Assembly (NCBI RefSeq): GCF_009696275.1
Contig: NZ_VUMI01000003.1
Span: 1 to 64,000 of the forward strand
Direction: 5' to 3'
DNA: 64,000 nt
From: Eisenbergiella porci
Lineage (GTDB): Bacteria > Bacillota > Clostridia > Lachnospirales > Lachnospiraceae
A program made the translations under genes and the position numbers. The notes beneath the pieces are model-generated. The model searched no databases. It was not told the DNA's origin and was given only the letters and a program-made list of their open reading frames with translations. Positions 17,696 to 26,892 of the stretch are shown in pieces (positions within the stretch are counted from its first letter, which is position 1; the number at the start of each line of letters is the position of its first letter).

Positions 17696-19381
17696 TTAAG
17701 AGTTTGGTGTCGGCGGCAGGTCATCTGCGTCGAAGACTTCGCTGATGGCGGCGCCGGGGGATACCATGGGGAATACTTTGTCGTCTTCGGGGATGATGCA
17801 TTCGATTAGGACGGGGGAGCCGGAGGCGATTGCTTTGTTTATTGCGGGGGCTACTTCTTCTTTTTTGGTTACACGGATGGCCATACAGCCGAGGCCTTCC
17901 GCTACTTTGCAGAAGTCCACTTTATCTGCCAGGATGGTCTGGGAGTATCTGTGGTCGTAAAAGAGGGTCTGCCATTGTCTTACCATTCCCAGTACGTGGT
18001 TGTTGATTACGATCTGGATGATGGGGATGTTGTAGCGGCTGGCGGTGGCCAGTTCGTTCATGTTCATGCGGAAGCAGCCGTCTCCTGCAATGTTGACGCA
18101 TATTTTATCCGGGCGTCCCATTTTGGCTCCTATGCAGGCTCCCAGGCCGTAGCCCATGGTGCCCAGGCCGCCGGAGGAAATAAAGGTACGGGGCCTGGTG
18201 TAATGGTAGTATTGCGCCGCCCACATCTGGTGCTGGCCTACATCGGTGGTGATGATCGCATCGCCGCCGGTAATGCGGTCCAGTTCTTCGATTACGTAGG
18301 GGCAGCTCAGCTGGCTTTCGTCGTATTTGAGGGGGTATTTTTCCATCAAATCACGGATATGGGCCGTCCATTCGCTGTGGTCGCACTGGGGAAGGCTTTC
18401 GTTGAGGGTGTCCAAGATTTCTTTCAGGTCTCCTACGAGCGCTGCGTCGGCCCGCATATTTTTGTTGATTTCGGCCGCGTCAATATCTATATGCAGAATT
18501 CTGGCATTGGATGCGAATTTTTTGGCGTTTCCCACGACACGGTCGGAAAAACGGGCGCCCAGGGCAATCAGCAGGTCGCATTCGCTCACGCCAAGGTTGG
18601 AGGCTTTGGTGCCGTGCATTCCGATCATGCCGGTATAGAGGGGGCTGTGTCCGTCAAAGGCGCCTTTTCCCATCAGGGAATCACAGACGGGAGAATCCAG
18701 CTTCGCAGCAAACTCCCTGACCTGTTGGGCCGCTCCGGAAAGGACTGCGCCTCCGCCCACATAAATATAGGGTTTTTTTGACGTTGTAAGAAGCCTGAGG
18801 GCGGCTTCCACTTCCTCCGGGGTAAAACGGCTGCCATGCTCCGGCGGCTCCGGCTTCTTCGGCGTGTATTCGCAGAGGGCTGCAGTCACGTCCTTGGTTA
18901 CGTCCACGAGAACCGGGCCGGGGCGTCCGGAAGCCGCGATATGGAAGGCTTTGCGAAGGGTATCCGCCAGGATGCTCACGTCTTTTACGATATAGCCATG
19001 CTTTGTGATGGGCATGGTCACGCCTGCGATGTCCACTTCCTGGAAGGAGTCCTTTCCCAGCATGGGCAGTGTTACGTTGGCGGTAATCGCCACCATGGGA
19101 ATGGAATCCATGTAGGCTGTGGCAATGCCCGTCACCAGATTGGTGGCGCCGGGGCCGCTGGTGGCCAGGCAGACTCCCACCTTTCCTGTGGCTCTTGCGT
19201 AGCCGTCAGCTGCATGTGCCGCCCCCTGTTCATGAGAGGTGAGCACATGAAAAATTTCATCCTGATGTTTATACAGGGCATCATATACATTGAGGATCGT
19301 TCCCCCGGGATAGCCGAATACTGTATCCACGCCCTGTTCCTTCAGACATTCTACGATGATTTCCGCTCCTGTCAGCTGCAT
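17696..19381 (-). CDS. ilvB: Acetolactate synthase, large (catalytic) subunit
   Basis: IlvB condenses pyruvate with pyruvate or 2-oxobutyrate, the first common step of valine, leucine and isoleucine synthesis, using thiamine diphosphate, FAD and Mg. The 561-residue length is normal. Residues 1-170 form the TPP-binding domain with the catalytic Glu in TSHEQGAAH (about 47-55), the middle is the FAD-binding domain, and the C-terminal TPP-binding motif is GDGCFRMN...NN (about 431-460). It is last in a leuB-ilvD-ilvB transcription unit. No small regulatory subunit (ilvN/ilvH) is adjacent. Confidence 0.95.
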   Translation of the reverse strand: MQLTGAEIIVECLKEQGVDTVFGYPGGTILNVYDALYKHQDEIFHVLTSHEQGAAHAADGYARATGKVGVCLATSGPGATNLVTGIATAYMDSIPMVAITANVTLPMLGKDSFQEVDIAGVTMPITKHGYIVKDVSILADTLRKAFHIAASGRPGPVLVDVTKDVTAALCEYTPKKPEPPEHGSRFTPEEVEAALRLLTTSKKPYIYVGGGAVLSGAAQQVREFAAKLDSPVCDSLMGKGAFDGHSPLYTGMIGMHGTKASNLGVSECDLLIALGARFSDRVVGNAKKFASNARILHIDIDAAEINKNMRADAALVGDLKEILDTLNESLPQCDHSEWTAHIRDLMEKYPLKYDESQLSCPYVIEELDRITGGDAIITTDVGQHQMWAAQYYHYTRPRTFISSGGLGTMGYGLGACIGAKMGRPDKICVNIAGDGCFRMNMNELATASRYNIPIIQIVINNHVLGMVRQWQTLFYDHRYSQTILADKVDFCKVAEGLGCMAIRVTKKEEVAPAINKAIASGSPVLIECIIPEDDKVFPMVSPGAAISEVFDADDLPPTPNS

Positions 19382-19488
19382 ACATTCCTCCGTTCCGCCG
19401 TTGTTTCACGGCACTGCATTTATCACTTGCGCCGGGCGGCAGTGAGGAACATGCGATTTTCCCCCGACTGCCGCCTTTGGCATTCTTT

Positions 19489-21153
19489 TTATTTGATTTC
19501 CAGGATGGCTCCTCGGTTGGCGCTGGTAACCATCTTGCGGTATCTGTCCAGATAACCGGAGGTTACCTGGGGCTGTCTGGGCTGCCATTTGGCGCGCCTT
19601 TTCTGCATTTCTTCATCGGAAACCTTCACATCCAGACGGTTTTCGGGGATGTTGATGCTGATGATATCTCCCTCTTCCACCAGTGCGATAGGGCCGCCCA
19701 CCGCTGCCTCCGGGCACACATGGCCGATGGAAGCGCCTCTGGATGCGCCGCTGAAGCGGCCGTCCGTGATCAGGGCGACTGTGGAACCCATTCCCATGCC
19801 GGCAATGGCAGAGGTGGGATTGAGCATTTCACGCATGCCGGGGCCGCCCTTGGGGCCTTCGTAGCGGATTACCACCACATCCCCGGGTACGATTTTGCCT
19901 CCCTTGATGGCGGCAATGGCATCGTCCTCGCAGTCAAATACTCTGGCCGGGCCTTCATGGACCATCATTTCCGGGGCTACGGCGGAACGCTTCACAACAG
20001 CTGTCTCCGGAGCCAGATTTCCCTTCAGCACGGCGATTCCGCCGGTTTCAGAGTAGGGATTTTCTATCGGGCGGATTACATCAGGGTTCTTGTTGACGCA
20101 GCCGGCAATATTTTCAGCTACCGTCTTTCCGGTAACGGTAATGAGATCCGTGTATAACAGATTCTTCTTGTTCAGTTCGTTCATAACCGCATAGACGCCG
20201 CCCGCTTCGTTCAGGTCTTCGATGTAGGTGGGGCCTGCCGGGGCCAGGTGGCACAGGTTCGGTGTTTTAGCGGAAAGCTCGTTGGCGATTTCCATGTTCA
20301 GCTCCACGCCTGCTTCATGGGCGATGGCAGGAAGATGGAGCATGGAGTTGGTGGAGCAGCCAAGGGCCATATCCATGGTCAGGGCGTTTAAGAATGCCTT
20401 TTCCGTCATGATGTCTTTCGGCTTGATATCCTTTTCCACCAGCTGCATGATCTGCATGCCGGCATGCTTTGCCAGACGGATTCTTTCGGAGTAAACCGCA
20501 GGGATGGTGCCGTTTCCTCTAAGGCCCATGCCCAGCGCCTCCGTCAGGCAGTTCATGGAATTGGCCGTATACATGCCGGAGCAGGAGCCGCAGGTAGGGC
20601 ATGCTTTTTCTTCAAATTCCTGCAGTTCCTCCATGGACATGGTTCCTGCGGCAACGCTTCCCACCGCTTCAAACATGGAGGAAAGGCTTGTTTTATGTCC
20701 GCACACATGTCCCGCCAGCATGGGGCCGCCGGAAACAAAAATAGTGGGGATATTGATTCTTGCGGCAGCCATCAGAAGGCCAGGAACGTTCTTGTCGCAG
20801 TTGGGGATCATTACCAGGCCGTCAAAACCATGGGCCATGGCCATACATTCCGTGCTGTCACAAATCAGATCTCTTGTTACCAGGGAATATTTCATGCCGA
20901 CGTGTCCCATGGCGATGCCGTCGCATACGGCGATGGCGGGGAATACAATAGGGGTGCCGCCGGCCATGGCAACGCCCATTTTTACCGCTTCCACAATTTT
21001 ATCCAGGTTCATATGCCCCGGAACGATTTCATTATAGGAGCTGACAATACCGATGAGGGGACGTTGTCTTTCCTCTTCCGTTATTCCCAGCGCATTAAAC
21101 AGACTTCTGTGGGGTGCCTGCTGCACTCCTGTTTTTACCGAATCACTTCTCAT
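19489..21153 (-). CDS. ilvD: Dihydroxy-acid dehydratase
   Basis: IlvD dehydrates 2,3-dihydroxy-3-methylvalerate and 2,3-dihydroxyisovalerate to the 2-oxo acids. The 554-residue length is normal. The iron-sulfur cysteines are visible in NCDKNVPG (about 117-124) and [17 protein letters not shown] (about 188-204); a further conserved block is GRFSGASRG near residue 470. The ATG follows AAGGAGAG. It is the middle gene of the unit, 60 bp from leuB and about 110 bp before ilvB. The cluster is oxygen-sensitive in this family, which suits an anaerobe. Confidence 0.95.
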   Translation of the reverse strand: MRSDSVKTGVQQAPHRSLFNALGITEEERQRPLIGIVSSYNEIVPGHMNLDKIVEAVKMGVAMAGGTPIVFPAIAVCDGIAMGHVGMKYSLVTRDLICDSTECMAMAHGFDGLVMIPNCDKNVPGLLMAAARINIPTIFVSGGPMLAGHVCGHKTSLSSMFEAVGSVAAGTMSMEELQEFEEKACPTCGSCSGMYTANSMNCLTEALGMGLRGNGTIPAVYSERIRLAKHAGMQIMQLVEKDIKPKDIMTEKAFLNALTMDMALGCSTNSMLHLPAIAHEAGVELNMEIANELSAKTPNLCHLAPAGPTYIEDLNEAGGVYAVMNELNKKNLLYTDLITVTGKTVAENIAGCVNKNPDVIRPIENPYSETGGIAVLKGNLAPETAVVKRSAVAPEMMVHEGPARVFDCEDDAIAAIKGGKIVPGDVVVIRYEGPKGGPGMREMLNPTSAIAGMGMGSTVALITDGRFSGASRGASIGHVCPEAAVGGPIALVEEGDIISINIPENRLDVKVSDEEMQKRRAKWQPRQPQVTSGYLDRYRKMVTSANRGAILEIK

Positions 21154-21213
21154 AGCTTAGTCTCTCCTTTCGGTTTTACAGCTGTCATTCAGCCTTCGCC
21201 AAACTGCAGCGAT

Positions 21214-22296
21214 CTATATTCTTTCTGCAAGCAGGGCGCCCATTTCACGGCAGCCTACTTTTTTGCAGCCTTCGGACATGATATCCGATGTTCTGTAGCC
21301 GTCCTTAAGCACCTGTTTTACGGCGTTGTCCACCGCATCCGCTTCCGCAGACAGGTCAAAGCTGTAGCGCAGCATCATGGATGCGCTTAAAATGGTGGCT
21401 ATGGGGTTGGCAATGTCCTTGCCAGCGATATCCGGCGCGCTGCCATGGCTTGGCTCATAAAGGCCGAAGCTGGTATCATTTAAACTGGCGCTTGCAAGCA
21501 TTCCGATAGAACCGGTTACCATACTCGCTTCATCGGAAAGGATGTCGCCGAACATGTTCTCTGTAAGAATAACGTCAAACTGCGCCGGATCCTTCACAAG
21601 CTGCATTGCACAGTTGTCAACCAGCATATGGGAAAGCTCCACCTGGGGGTAATCCTTTGCCACTTCATTTACCACGTCACGCCAGAGCCTGGAGGAATCC
21701 AGTACGTTGGCCTTATCCACGCTCGTCACCTTTTTCCGGCGCTTCATGGCGATATCAAAGGCTTTTATGGCGATCCGCCTGATTTCATTTTCATTATAAG
21801 TAAGGGTATCCACCGCCGTACGGATGCCGTTTTCCACAGTGGTTTTCCTTTCGCCGAAATACAGTCCGCCGGTAAGCTCCCTCATGATCATCATGTCAAA
21901 TCCGGCTTTGCTGATTTCTTCCTTCAGCGGGCAGGCTCCCGCCAGTTCGTCATACAGTACTGCCGGACGCAGATTGGCGAACAGGCCCAGCGCCTTTCTG
22001 ATGGCGAGCAGTCCTGCTTCCGGACGTTTCTGCGGCGGCAGCTTATACCAGGGGGAGGTGTTGGCATCTCCGCCGATGGAGCCCATCAGCACCGCATCGC
22101 TGCTTTTTGCAGCCTCTATTGCTTCCTCCGTCAGGGGAACGCCGTGCGCATCAATGGATGCGCCTCCCAGAAGGATTTCCGTATACTGTATGGTATGGCC
22201 GAATTTCTCCGCCACCCTGTCCAATACTTTTCTTGCTTCTCCTACGATTTCCGGTCCGATTCCATCTCCCGGAATACATCCGATATGTAATTCCAT
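21214..22296 (-). CDS. leuB: 3-isopropylmalate dehydrogenase
   Basis: LeuB oxidatively decarboxylates 3-isopropylmalate with NAD in leucine synthesis. The 360-residue protein carries the family start [14 protein letters not shown], the arginine-rich substrate segment, [11 protein letters not shown] (about 192-202), and the metal/NAD motif [18 protein letters not shown] (about 277-294). It is the first gene of the minus-strand leuB-ilvD-ilvB unit. leuA, leuC and leuD are not in the window. Confidence 0.95.
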   Translation of the reverse strand: MELHIGCIPGDGIGPEIVGEARKVLDRVAEKFGHTIQYTEILLGGASIDAHGVPLTEEAIEAAKSSDAVLMGSIGGDANTSPWYKLPPQKRPEAGLLAIRKALGLFANLRPAVLYDELAGACPLKEEISKAGFDMMIMRELTGGLYFGERKTTVENGIRTAVDTLTYNENEIRRIAIKAFDIAMKRRKKVTSVDKANVLDSSRLWRDVVNEVAKDYPQVELSHMLVDNCAMQLVKDPAQFDVILTENMFGDILSDEASMVTGSIGMLASASLNDTSFGLYEPSHGSAPDIAGKDIANPIATILSASMMLRYSFDLSAEADAVDNAVKQVLKDGYRTSDIMSEGCKKVGCREMGALLAERI

Positions 22297-22381
22297 AACT
22301 GCCTCAATCCCTTCTTCCTATCAGTCTTCCTCTCCGCGTCAAACGGCCTGAAACCCTGTCCGGGAGAGGATTATCCCTTTT

Positions 22382-22410
22382 ATCATAGACCAAAATATGC
22401 AGAATTTCAA
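22382..22410 (-). promoter_or_regulatory. Sigma-A promoter of leuB-ilvD-ilvB
   Basis: -35 TTGAAA (22405-22410), 17-bp spacer, -10 TATGAT (22382-22387), minus strand. The leader is only about 80 nt and lacks a recognisable T-box or leader peptide, so any control is probably at initiation. Confidence 0.7.
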
Positions 22411-22431
22411 CAAAAAGAACCTTCGGAAAAG

Positions 22432-22462
22432 AAAAACAGCCATACCCTTTCGATATGGCTGT
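22432..22462 (-). terminator. Terminator of yajC
   Basis: The stem ACAGCCATA / TATGGCTGT with a 9-nt loop is followed by a T-rich tail on the minus strand. It separates yajC from the leuB promoter. Confidence 0.8.
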
Positions 22463-22590
22463 AATAACCTGCAGTAATAGAAATGTATTCTGTTATAGCT
22501 TCAGTATATGGCAGTAAAACAAAAACCTGCCTTTACCGCTTCCCCGCAGCAGTTCAACTTGCAAAACCTCTGCGCTTCTTTTCCTGCATC

Positions 22591-22914
22591 TTATTCGTCA
22601 GCGTTTGCCTTCTCTACCTGTGCAATGGCTGACTTCTGCATGGGGATACGGCAGTTTTTATTATTACCGAATTCTACGATTACAGTGTCATCCGTAATAT
22701 CGATCACGATTCCATAAAATCCGCTGCTGGTCAGAATGCTGTCTCCAATTTCAAGAGATGAAAGCATGGCGTTCATCTTCTTCTGTTCTTTCTTCTGGGG
22801 ACGGTACATTACGAAGTAAAAGAAAGCTCCGAAAATAACGACGTACATTAAAATTACGCCAATCATACTTCCTGGACCTGCTGCGGCTGCAGCTTCACTC
22901 GCTAAAATTCCCAT
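22591..22914 (-). CDS. yajC: Preprotein translocase subunit YajC
   Basis: YajC is a small inner-membrane partner of SecDF in protein export. This 107-residue protein has one membrane helix (about 19-40) and then the YRPQKKEQKKMNAMLSSL block and a compact C-terminal domain (GDSILTSSGFYGIV). The ATG is preceded by AGGAGGAATTAAGAAAAA. It lies downstream of tgt in the same direction, the usual tgt-yajC order, but here a 79-bp palindrome separates them and yajC has its own promoter. No secDF follows. Confidence 0.92.
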   Translation of the reverse strand: MGILASEAAAAAGPGSMIGVILMYVVIFGAFFYFVMYRPQKKEQKKMNAMLSSLEIGDSILTSSGFYGIVIDITDDTVIVEFGNNKNCRIPMQKSAIAQVEKANADE

Positions 22915-22965
22915 TTTTTCTTAATTCCTCCTACGTCAGGCTGAAACGCCCTGAAAATTTGAACC

Positions 22966-23028
22966 GTATGCGGGGTGACCGCATACATATCTAACAAACA
23001 TCATACACAAAAATGTGGCAAGGGGCAA
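22966..23028 (-). promoter_or_regulatory. yajC promoter with leader hairpin
   Basis: -35 TTGCCC (23023-23028), 17-bp spacer, -10 TATGAT (23000-23005). Shortly after the start the leader has a perfect 8-bp stem GTATGCGG / CCGCATAC (22966-22986) with a 5-nt loop. The promoter lies between palindromic element 2 and yajC. Confidence 0.6.
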
Positions 23029-23072
23029 GTCCTTTTGTCCAGTTTAATGAAATTTTAGATTTGGGAGGGGGA

Positions 23073-23316
23073 GCTGAAAAGCGTATCCGGCTGGGGCGGG
23101 TGCTGGGAAGGGATTGGGGGCCGGGATGGGAAAGGGGTTTTTGCAGGTGCAGATTATACCGGGCATTGCGAGGAGCCCAGGACAAAAATGTCAGGTGGGG
23201 CTTCCATTTTTTTTGGTCTCCTCTTCATGGTATAAAATGCACCTGCAAAAACCCCTTTCCCATCCCGGCCCCCAATCCCTTCCCAGCACCCGCCCCAGCC
23301 GGATACGCTTTTCAGC
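23073..23316. repeat. Palindromic element 2: perfect 79-bp inverted repeat
   Basis: Left arm 23073-23151 and right arm 23238-23316 are exact reverse complements over 79 bp, with mismatches at both ends of the match. The 86-bp loop pairs partly further (TATACC with GGTATA; GAGGAG with CTCCTC). On the plus strand the left arm contains many GGG runs and is a candidate for quadruplex formation. Its sequence is unrelated to element 1 apart from TTTTTGCAGG. It lies between tgt and yajC, 40 bp after the tgt stop. No target duplication or transposase is seen. Confidence 0.95.
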
Positions 23317-23356
23317 ACGGCCAGCCACTACGTAAGTGTGGAATGGGGAGATAGTG

Positions 23357-24490
23357 TTAGTCTTCGGGGTGGCTCATGTTGTCGAGCTTGTTTTTTTTAT
23401 AGGCGGCGAAATTGCCGGCGTCTAGGGCGGCGCGGATTTCTTCCATCATGGTGTTGTAGAAGTAAAGGTTGTGGAGGACGCAGAGGCGCATGCCCAGCAT
23501 TTCCTTGGCCTTTAGGAGGTGGCGGATGTAGGCGCGGGTGTATCTGCGGCAGGCCGGGCAGTCACAGCCTTCTTCTATGGGGCGGTCGTCCAGTTCGTAT
23601 TTGGCGTTGAACAGGTTGATTTTGCCGTGGTTGGTGTAGAGGTGTCCGTGGCGGCCGTTTCTGGAAGGGTAGACGCAGTCGAAGAAATCGATTCCCCGTT
23701 CAACGCCTTCCAGAATGTTGGCGGGAGTTCCCACGCCCATGAGATAGGTGGGTTTGTTCACGGGGAGGTAGGGCACGGTTTCGTCGAGTACGTGGTACAT
23801 TTCTTCGTGGCTTTCTCCAACGGCCAGGCCGCCTATTGCGTAGCCGTCCAGGTTCAGTTCAGAAATCCTTTTGGCGTGTTCGATTCGGATATCCGTGTAA
23901 ATCGCTCCCTGGTTGATGCCGAAAAGGAGCTGGTTTTTGTTGATGGTGTCTTCCTGGGAATTGAGTCTGGCCATTTCGGCTTTGCAGCGTTCCAGCCAGC
24001 GGGTGGTGCGGGCCACGGAATTTTCCACATAGGCCCGTTCCGCCTTGGCAGGGGCGCATTCGTCAAAGGCCATGGCAATGGTGGAGGCCAGGTTGGACTG
24101 GATCTGCATGCTTTCCTCCGGACCCATGAATATTTTTCTTCCATCGATGTGGGAGTTGAAGTAGACTCCTTCTTCCTTGATTTTCCGCAGGGTTGCCAGG
24201 GAAAATACCTGGAAGCCGCCGGAATCGGTGAGTATGGGTTTGTTCCAGGACATGAATTTATGGAGGCCTCCCAGCTGTTTGATGATTTTGTCGCCGGGGC
24301 GTACGTGCAGGTGGTAGGTGTTGGACAGCTCCACCTGGGTTTTGATCTGTTCCAAATCCTGTGTGGATACGGCTCCCTTGATGGCAGCCACGGTTCCCAC
24401 ATTCATGAACACGGGGGTTTGTATGGTTCCGTGTACGGTTTCAAATTCTCCCCTTTTTGCTCTTCCTTCCTGTTTCAGCAGACGGTACAT
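23357..24490 (-). CDS. tgt: Queuine tRNA-guanine transglycosylase
   Basis: Tgt swaps the wobble guanine of Asp, Asn, His and Tyr tRNAs for a queuosine precursor. The 377-residue protein has the substrate motif TDSGGFQVFSL (about 89-99), the nucleophile Asp in the DCVYPSRNGRHG block (about 263-275), and the zinc site CDCPACRRYTRAYIRHL (about 300-316). The ATG has a GGAGAG site. It is followed, after the palindrome, by yajC. queA and ruvB are not in view upstream. Confidence 0.95.
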   Translation of the reverse strand: MYRLLKQEGRAKRGEFETVHGTIQTPVFMNVGTVAAIKGAVSTQDLEQIKTQVELSNTYHLHVRPGDKIIKQLGGLHKFMSWNKPILTDSGGFQVFSLATLRKIKEEGVYFNSHIDGRKIFMGPEESMQIQSNLASTIAMAFDECAPAKAERAYVENSVARTTRWLERCKAEMARLNSQEDTINKNQLLFGINQGAIYTDIRIEHAKRISELNLDGYAIGGLAVGESHEEMYHVLDETVPYLPVNKPTYLMGVGTPANILEGVERGIDFFDCVYPSRNGRHGHLYTNHGKINLFNAKYELDDRPIEEGCDCPACRRYTRAYIRHLLKAKEMLGMRLCVLHNLYFYNTMMEEIRAALDAGNFAAYKKNKLDNMSHPED

Positions 24491-24674
24491 AGTTTCTCTC
24501 CTTTATTTTTCCATGGCCGGCGTTTTCCGCCCGACCAGCCGCAGTCCGGCGCCGGGCCGAACTGCAGCGGCATCCGCCTGTTGTCATCAGAATACGGCGA
24601 AGGGCGGATGCTTTGGCTTATTTTACTTAGCGATACATAGCGTTTGAGCAGGTAATTCAATGATAATTCAGAGT
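24491..24674. other. tgt upstream region with hairpins
   Basis: It contains an inverted pair GCATCCGCC / GGCGGATGC and a GC-rich hairpin close to the tgt start. No strong promoter is evident. These could be leader or weak terminator structures after the acyltransferase. Confidence 0.35.
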
Positions 24675-25838
24675 TTACATCTCATTTTGACGAAAAAGCT
24701 TTTCATCCAGAGCGGCGCAGGCCCGTTCTGAGAATCCTGGCCGGGAGGCTGTGTTTTTCTTCCGAAGGCGGGCTGGCAGGGAGGCAATCATTTTGCGCAG
24801 CCACTCTGTCAATGCGCAGACAGCAAAGACAGCGGCGGCAAGCAGCAGTACGCCGGGCACCAGGTACCAGGCTCCGGCCAGGCGGGAGGGATTCAGCGTT
24901 TTCCAGACAAAGCCTCTTACGTTGGGATTATCGTGAAGCAGGTAAACGCCGAAGCTTAAGGGGGCTGCTGCCAGAATCATGCGCTGCAGGCGGCCGGGCT
25001 TTATCTGCAGATTCAGGAACGCTATAAAAAGCAGTATGGCAGCCGCAAAAACCAGCACGGAATTATATTCATAAAAAATACTGTAGCCCCACATCAGATC
25101 CTGAAGGAAGCCTATTTTTCCCAGAGGCGTGGAAAGCAGCAGTTCTATCAGGAAGCGGCTGGCGGGAATGAGCAGGGCCGCTCCGAAAAAGTGCAGCAAA
25201 TGCCTGCCGAATTGCCCATCGGGCCTGTAAAAGCGCTTCAGATAAGCGCCGGACAAATATACGGTGGTAAACCATACCACTCCGCTTCCGCCGCCGAAAT
25301 TCAGGGCCGGGGAAAAGAAAAAGACATTGGGCCACAGGGAAAACAGGACAAACAGGATGCCAAGCAGCAGCCGGAACTGTCTTTGGGTGAGTCCTGTCAG
25401 AAGCTTATTCAGAAACGGGGACAGCACAATCATTCCCACATACATGGTCACAAACCAGTATTCACAGGACAGCACCGGAAAAACGGCCGCTATCAGCGAC
25501 GACATATCAAAGGGCTGGCGCAGCAGCAGGAGTGATGCCAGGTAAAGAGCCACAGAATAGAACCAGACCTGTCCCTCCAGCTTCAGGATGCGCCGGAAGG
25601 AAAAGGATGTCTCGCAGAGGAAATAGCCGCTGATGAGGATATAGGTGCTGATGGACACGAAGGATATGCCAAACAGGATCCAGACCAGATAATAGGAAAT
25701 ACTTCCCCTGGCTGTGGTTTCCAGTATTTTTCCGTGATTGAGCAGATGCATCATGACGATCATCAGCATGGAAAAGATGCGCAGCAGCTCCAGATTGGCC
25801 TGTCTTTCTTTTCCCGCTTCTTTCTTCTGTGTTTCCAT
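24675..25838 (-). CDS. Membrane acyltransferase, Acyltransferase_3 family
   Basis: A 387-residue integral membrane protein with about ten predicted helices. It matches the Acyltransferase_3 family, which O-acetylates exported polysaccharides or peptidoglycan. The family signature near the start, NLELLRIFSMLMIVMMHL, includes the conserved Arg and His. A short basic tail follows the last helix. I chose the ATG at 25838 because GGAAAGGACAG precedes it; the frame opens about 23 codons earlier without a ribosome site. It lies 65 bp after a C39/BtrH-like gene. The true acceptor is unknown. Confidence 0.8.
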   Translation of the reverse strand: METQKKEAGKERQANLELLRIFSMLMIVMMHLLNHGKILETTARGSISYYLVWILFGISFVSISTYILISGYFLCETSFSFRRILKLEGQVWFYSVALYLASLLLLRQPFDMSSLIAAVFPVLSCEYWFVTMYVGMIVLSPFLNKLLTGLTQRQFRLLLGILFVLFSLWPNVFFFSPALNFGGGSGVVWFTTVYLSGAYLKRFYRPDGQFGRHLLHFFGAALLIPASRFLIELLLSTPLGKIGFLQDLMWGYSIFYEYNSVLVFAAAILLFIAFLNLQIKPGRLQRMILAAAPLSFGVYLLHDNPNVRGFVWKTLNPSRLAGAWYLVPGVLLLAAAVFAVCALTEWLRKMIASLPARLRKKNTASRPGFSERACAALDEKLFRQNEM

Positions 25839-25903
25839 AATCTGTCCTTTCCCAATGGGCTTAAACGCATTGTTTTTTATCATATCATATTGCCCGGCGC
25901 ACT

Positions 25904-26677
25904 TCAAGCGGGGAGAAAGCCTTTCTTCAGGTGCTCCAGAATCATCTCGTCATGGCGTTTTACGATTAAAAAACAGTCGGCTATGACGCTGCGGATTGTC
26001 TTATTCTTCAGCCCGCCGGCCCATTCTATGGGCGCTCCGGCCATGTATTCCCCAATCGCCTTCCAGGCAACCCACAGCACGTCATGGGCGGTCCAGCACA
26101 AACCTCTTACCGCATTCAGGGCTCTTTTGCCCAGAACAAAGGCATGGGCCAGCTTGTCAGACCAATCGGGCAGCACAAAAAGCTCACCCTCATAACCGGA
26201 AGGCTCTGCGGGCGAGGCTCCCCAATACCCCTGAGAGCCATCCAGGCCGTAAAGGGTTCCCTCATCATCATAGCCGGTGACAAGCACCCACTGGCATTCC
26301 TTTTTCAGCTGCATCAGGACGGGAATCTTTCTGTCAATGGACGCTTTTATTTTTTCAAACGCCGATTCCTGTCCGCCTTCAAGCTTGTCGAATTCATAAC
26401 CGGCGAAATCTATAACAACCTCTATATAATAATCAAACTCCTGAAGCAGCTTCTGGGAGGTCAGTTCCCAGCTGCAGGCCATGTGTCCGTCATTGGACAG
26501 ATCGATCTGCAAAAAAGAATAGCCGGCCGCCAGATTATACCGCTGGTACAGCTGCTCATGTTTTCTCTCTCCCGTTTCTTTCCGGACGCACATGAGCATG
26601 GACACGAGACAGGCCGTAAACCGTACCGTTTCACAGCCGTTTGGAAAAGAAACCACATCTTCAATTATTTTTTTCAT
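25904..26677 (-). CDS. Papain-fold (C39/BtrH-like) protein of unknown function
   Basis: This 257-residue cytosolic protein resembles the BtrH N-terminal/C39 papain-like families. An early Cys lies in FPNGCETV (Cys15), a central block ends in LVTGYDDEGTLYGLDGSQG (about 153-171, the strand-turn-strand seen before the Asn/Asp in C39 domains), and the C-terminal half is helical. In active C39 enzymes a His precedes this strand; here the position reads CQWVLV, so activity is doubtful. Such proteins sometimes accompany peptide or aminoglycoside-type biosynthesis, but none is nearby. The assignment is tentative. Confidence 0.4.
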   Translation of the reverse strand: MKKIIEDVVSFPNGCETVRFTACLVSMLMCVRKETGERKHEQLYQRYNLAAGYSFLQIDLSNDGHMACSWELTSQKLLQEFDYYIEVVIDFAGYEFDKLEGGQESAFEKIKASIDRKIPVLMQLKKECQWVLVTGYDDEGTLYGLDGSQGYWGASPAEPSGYEGELFVLPDWSDKLAHAFVLGKRALNAVRGLCWTAHDVLWVAWKAIGEYMAGAPIEWAGGLKNKTIRSVIADCFLIVKRHDEMILEHLKKGFLPA

Positions 26678-26767
26678 CCCATCCTCCCTCTGCCGGAACG
26701 CAATAATGCGGTCGCCGGCGCCGCCTCCTTCATGACGGACTTCTTCGCAGCTACAACAGTTACTTTT

Positions 26768-26795
26768 ATTTTACATCAATTACGGAAAAACTCAA
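26768..26795 (-). promoter_or_regulatory. Promoter of the C39-like/acyltransferase pair
   Basis: -35 TTGAGT (26790-26795), 16-bp spacer, -10 TAAAAT (26768-26773), minus strand, about 90 bp before the C39-like start. Confidence 0.55.
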
Positions 26796-26811
26796 CATTT
26801 CCGAAGAAAGC

Positions 26812-26840
26812 TTGCCTGCTTCCGGATTATGGGCTATAAT
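26812..26840 (+). promoter_or_regulatory. Sigma-A promoter of aroC
   Basis: -35 TTGCCT (26812-26817), 17-bp spacer, -10 TATAAT (26835-26840). It is divergent from the minus-strand promoter at 26768-26795. Confidence 0.7.
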
Positions 26841-26892
26841 TTATGCGGTATCTGCGTAGCTTTGATGATTTTAAACAGTGAGGATTTTAAAT

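Noticed and set aside
22297-22381. T-box or leader peptide before leuB-ilvD-ilvB
   Set aside because: The leader is short and lacks a specifier stem, the T-box sequence or a run of regulatory codons.
17290-23316. Palindromes as insertion sequence or MITE termini
   Set aside because: No target-site duplication, no transposase, and the arms of the two elements are unrelated in sequence.
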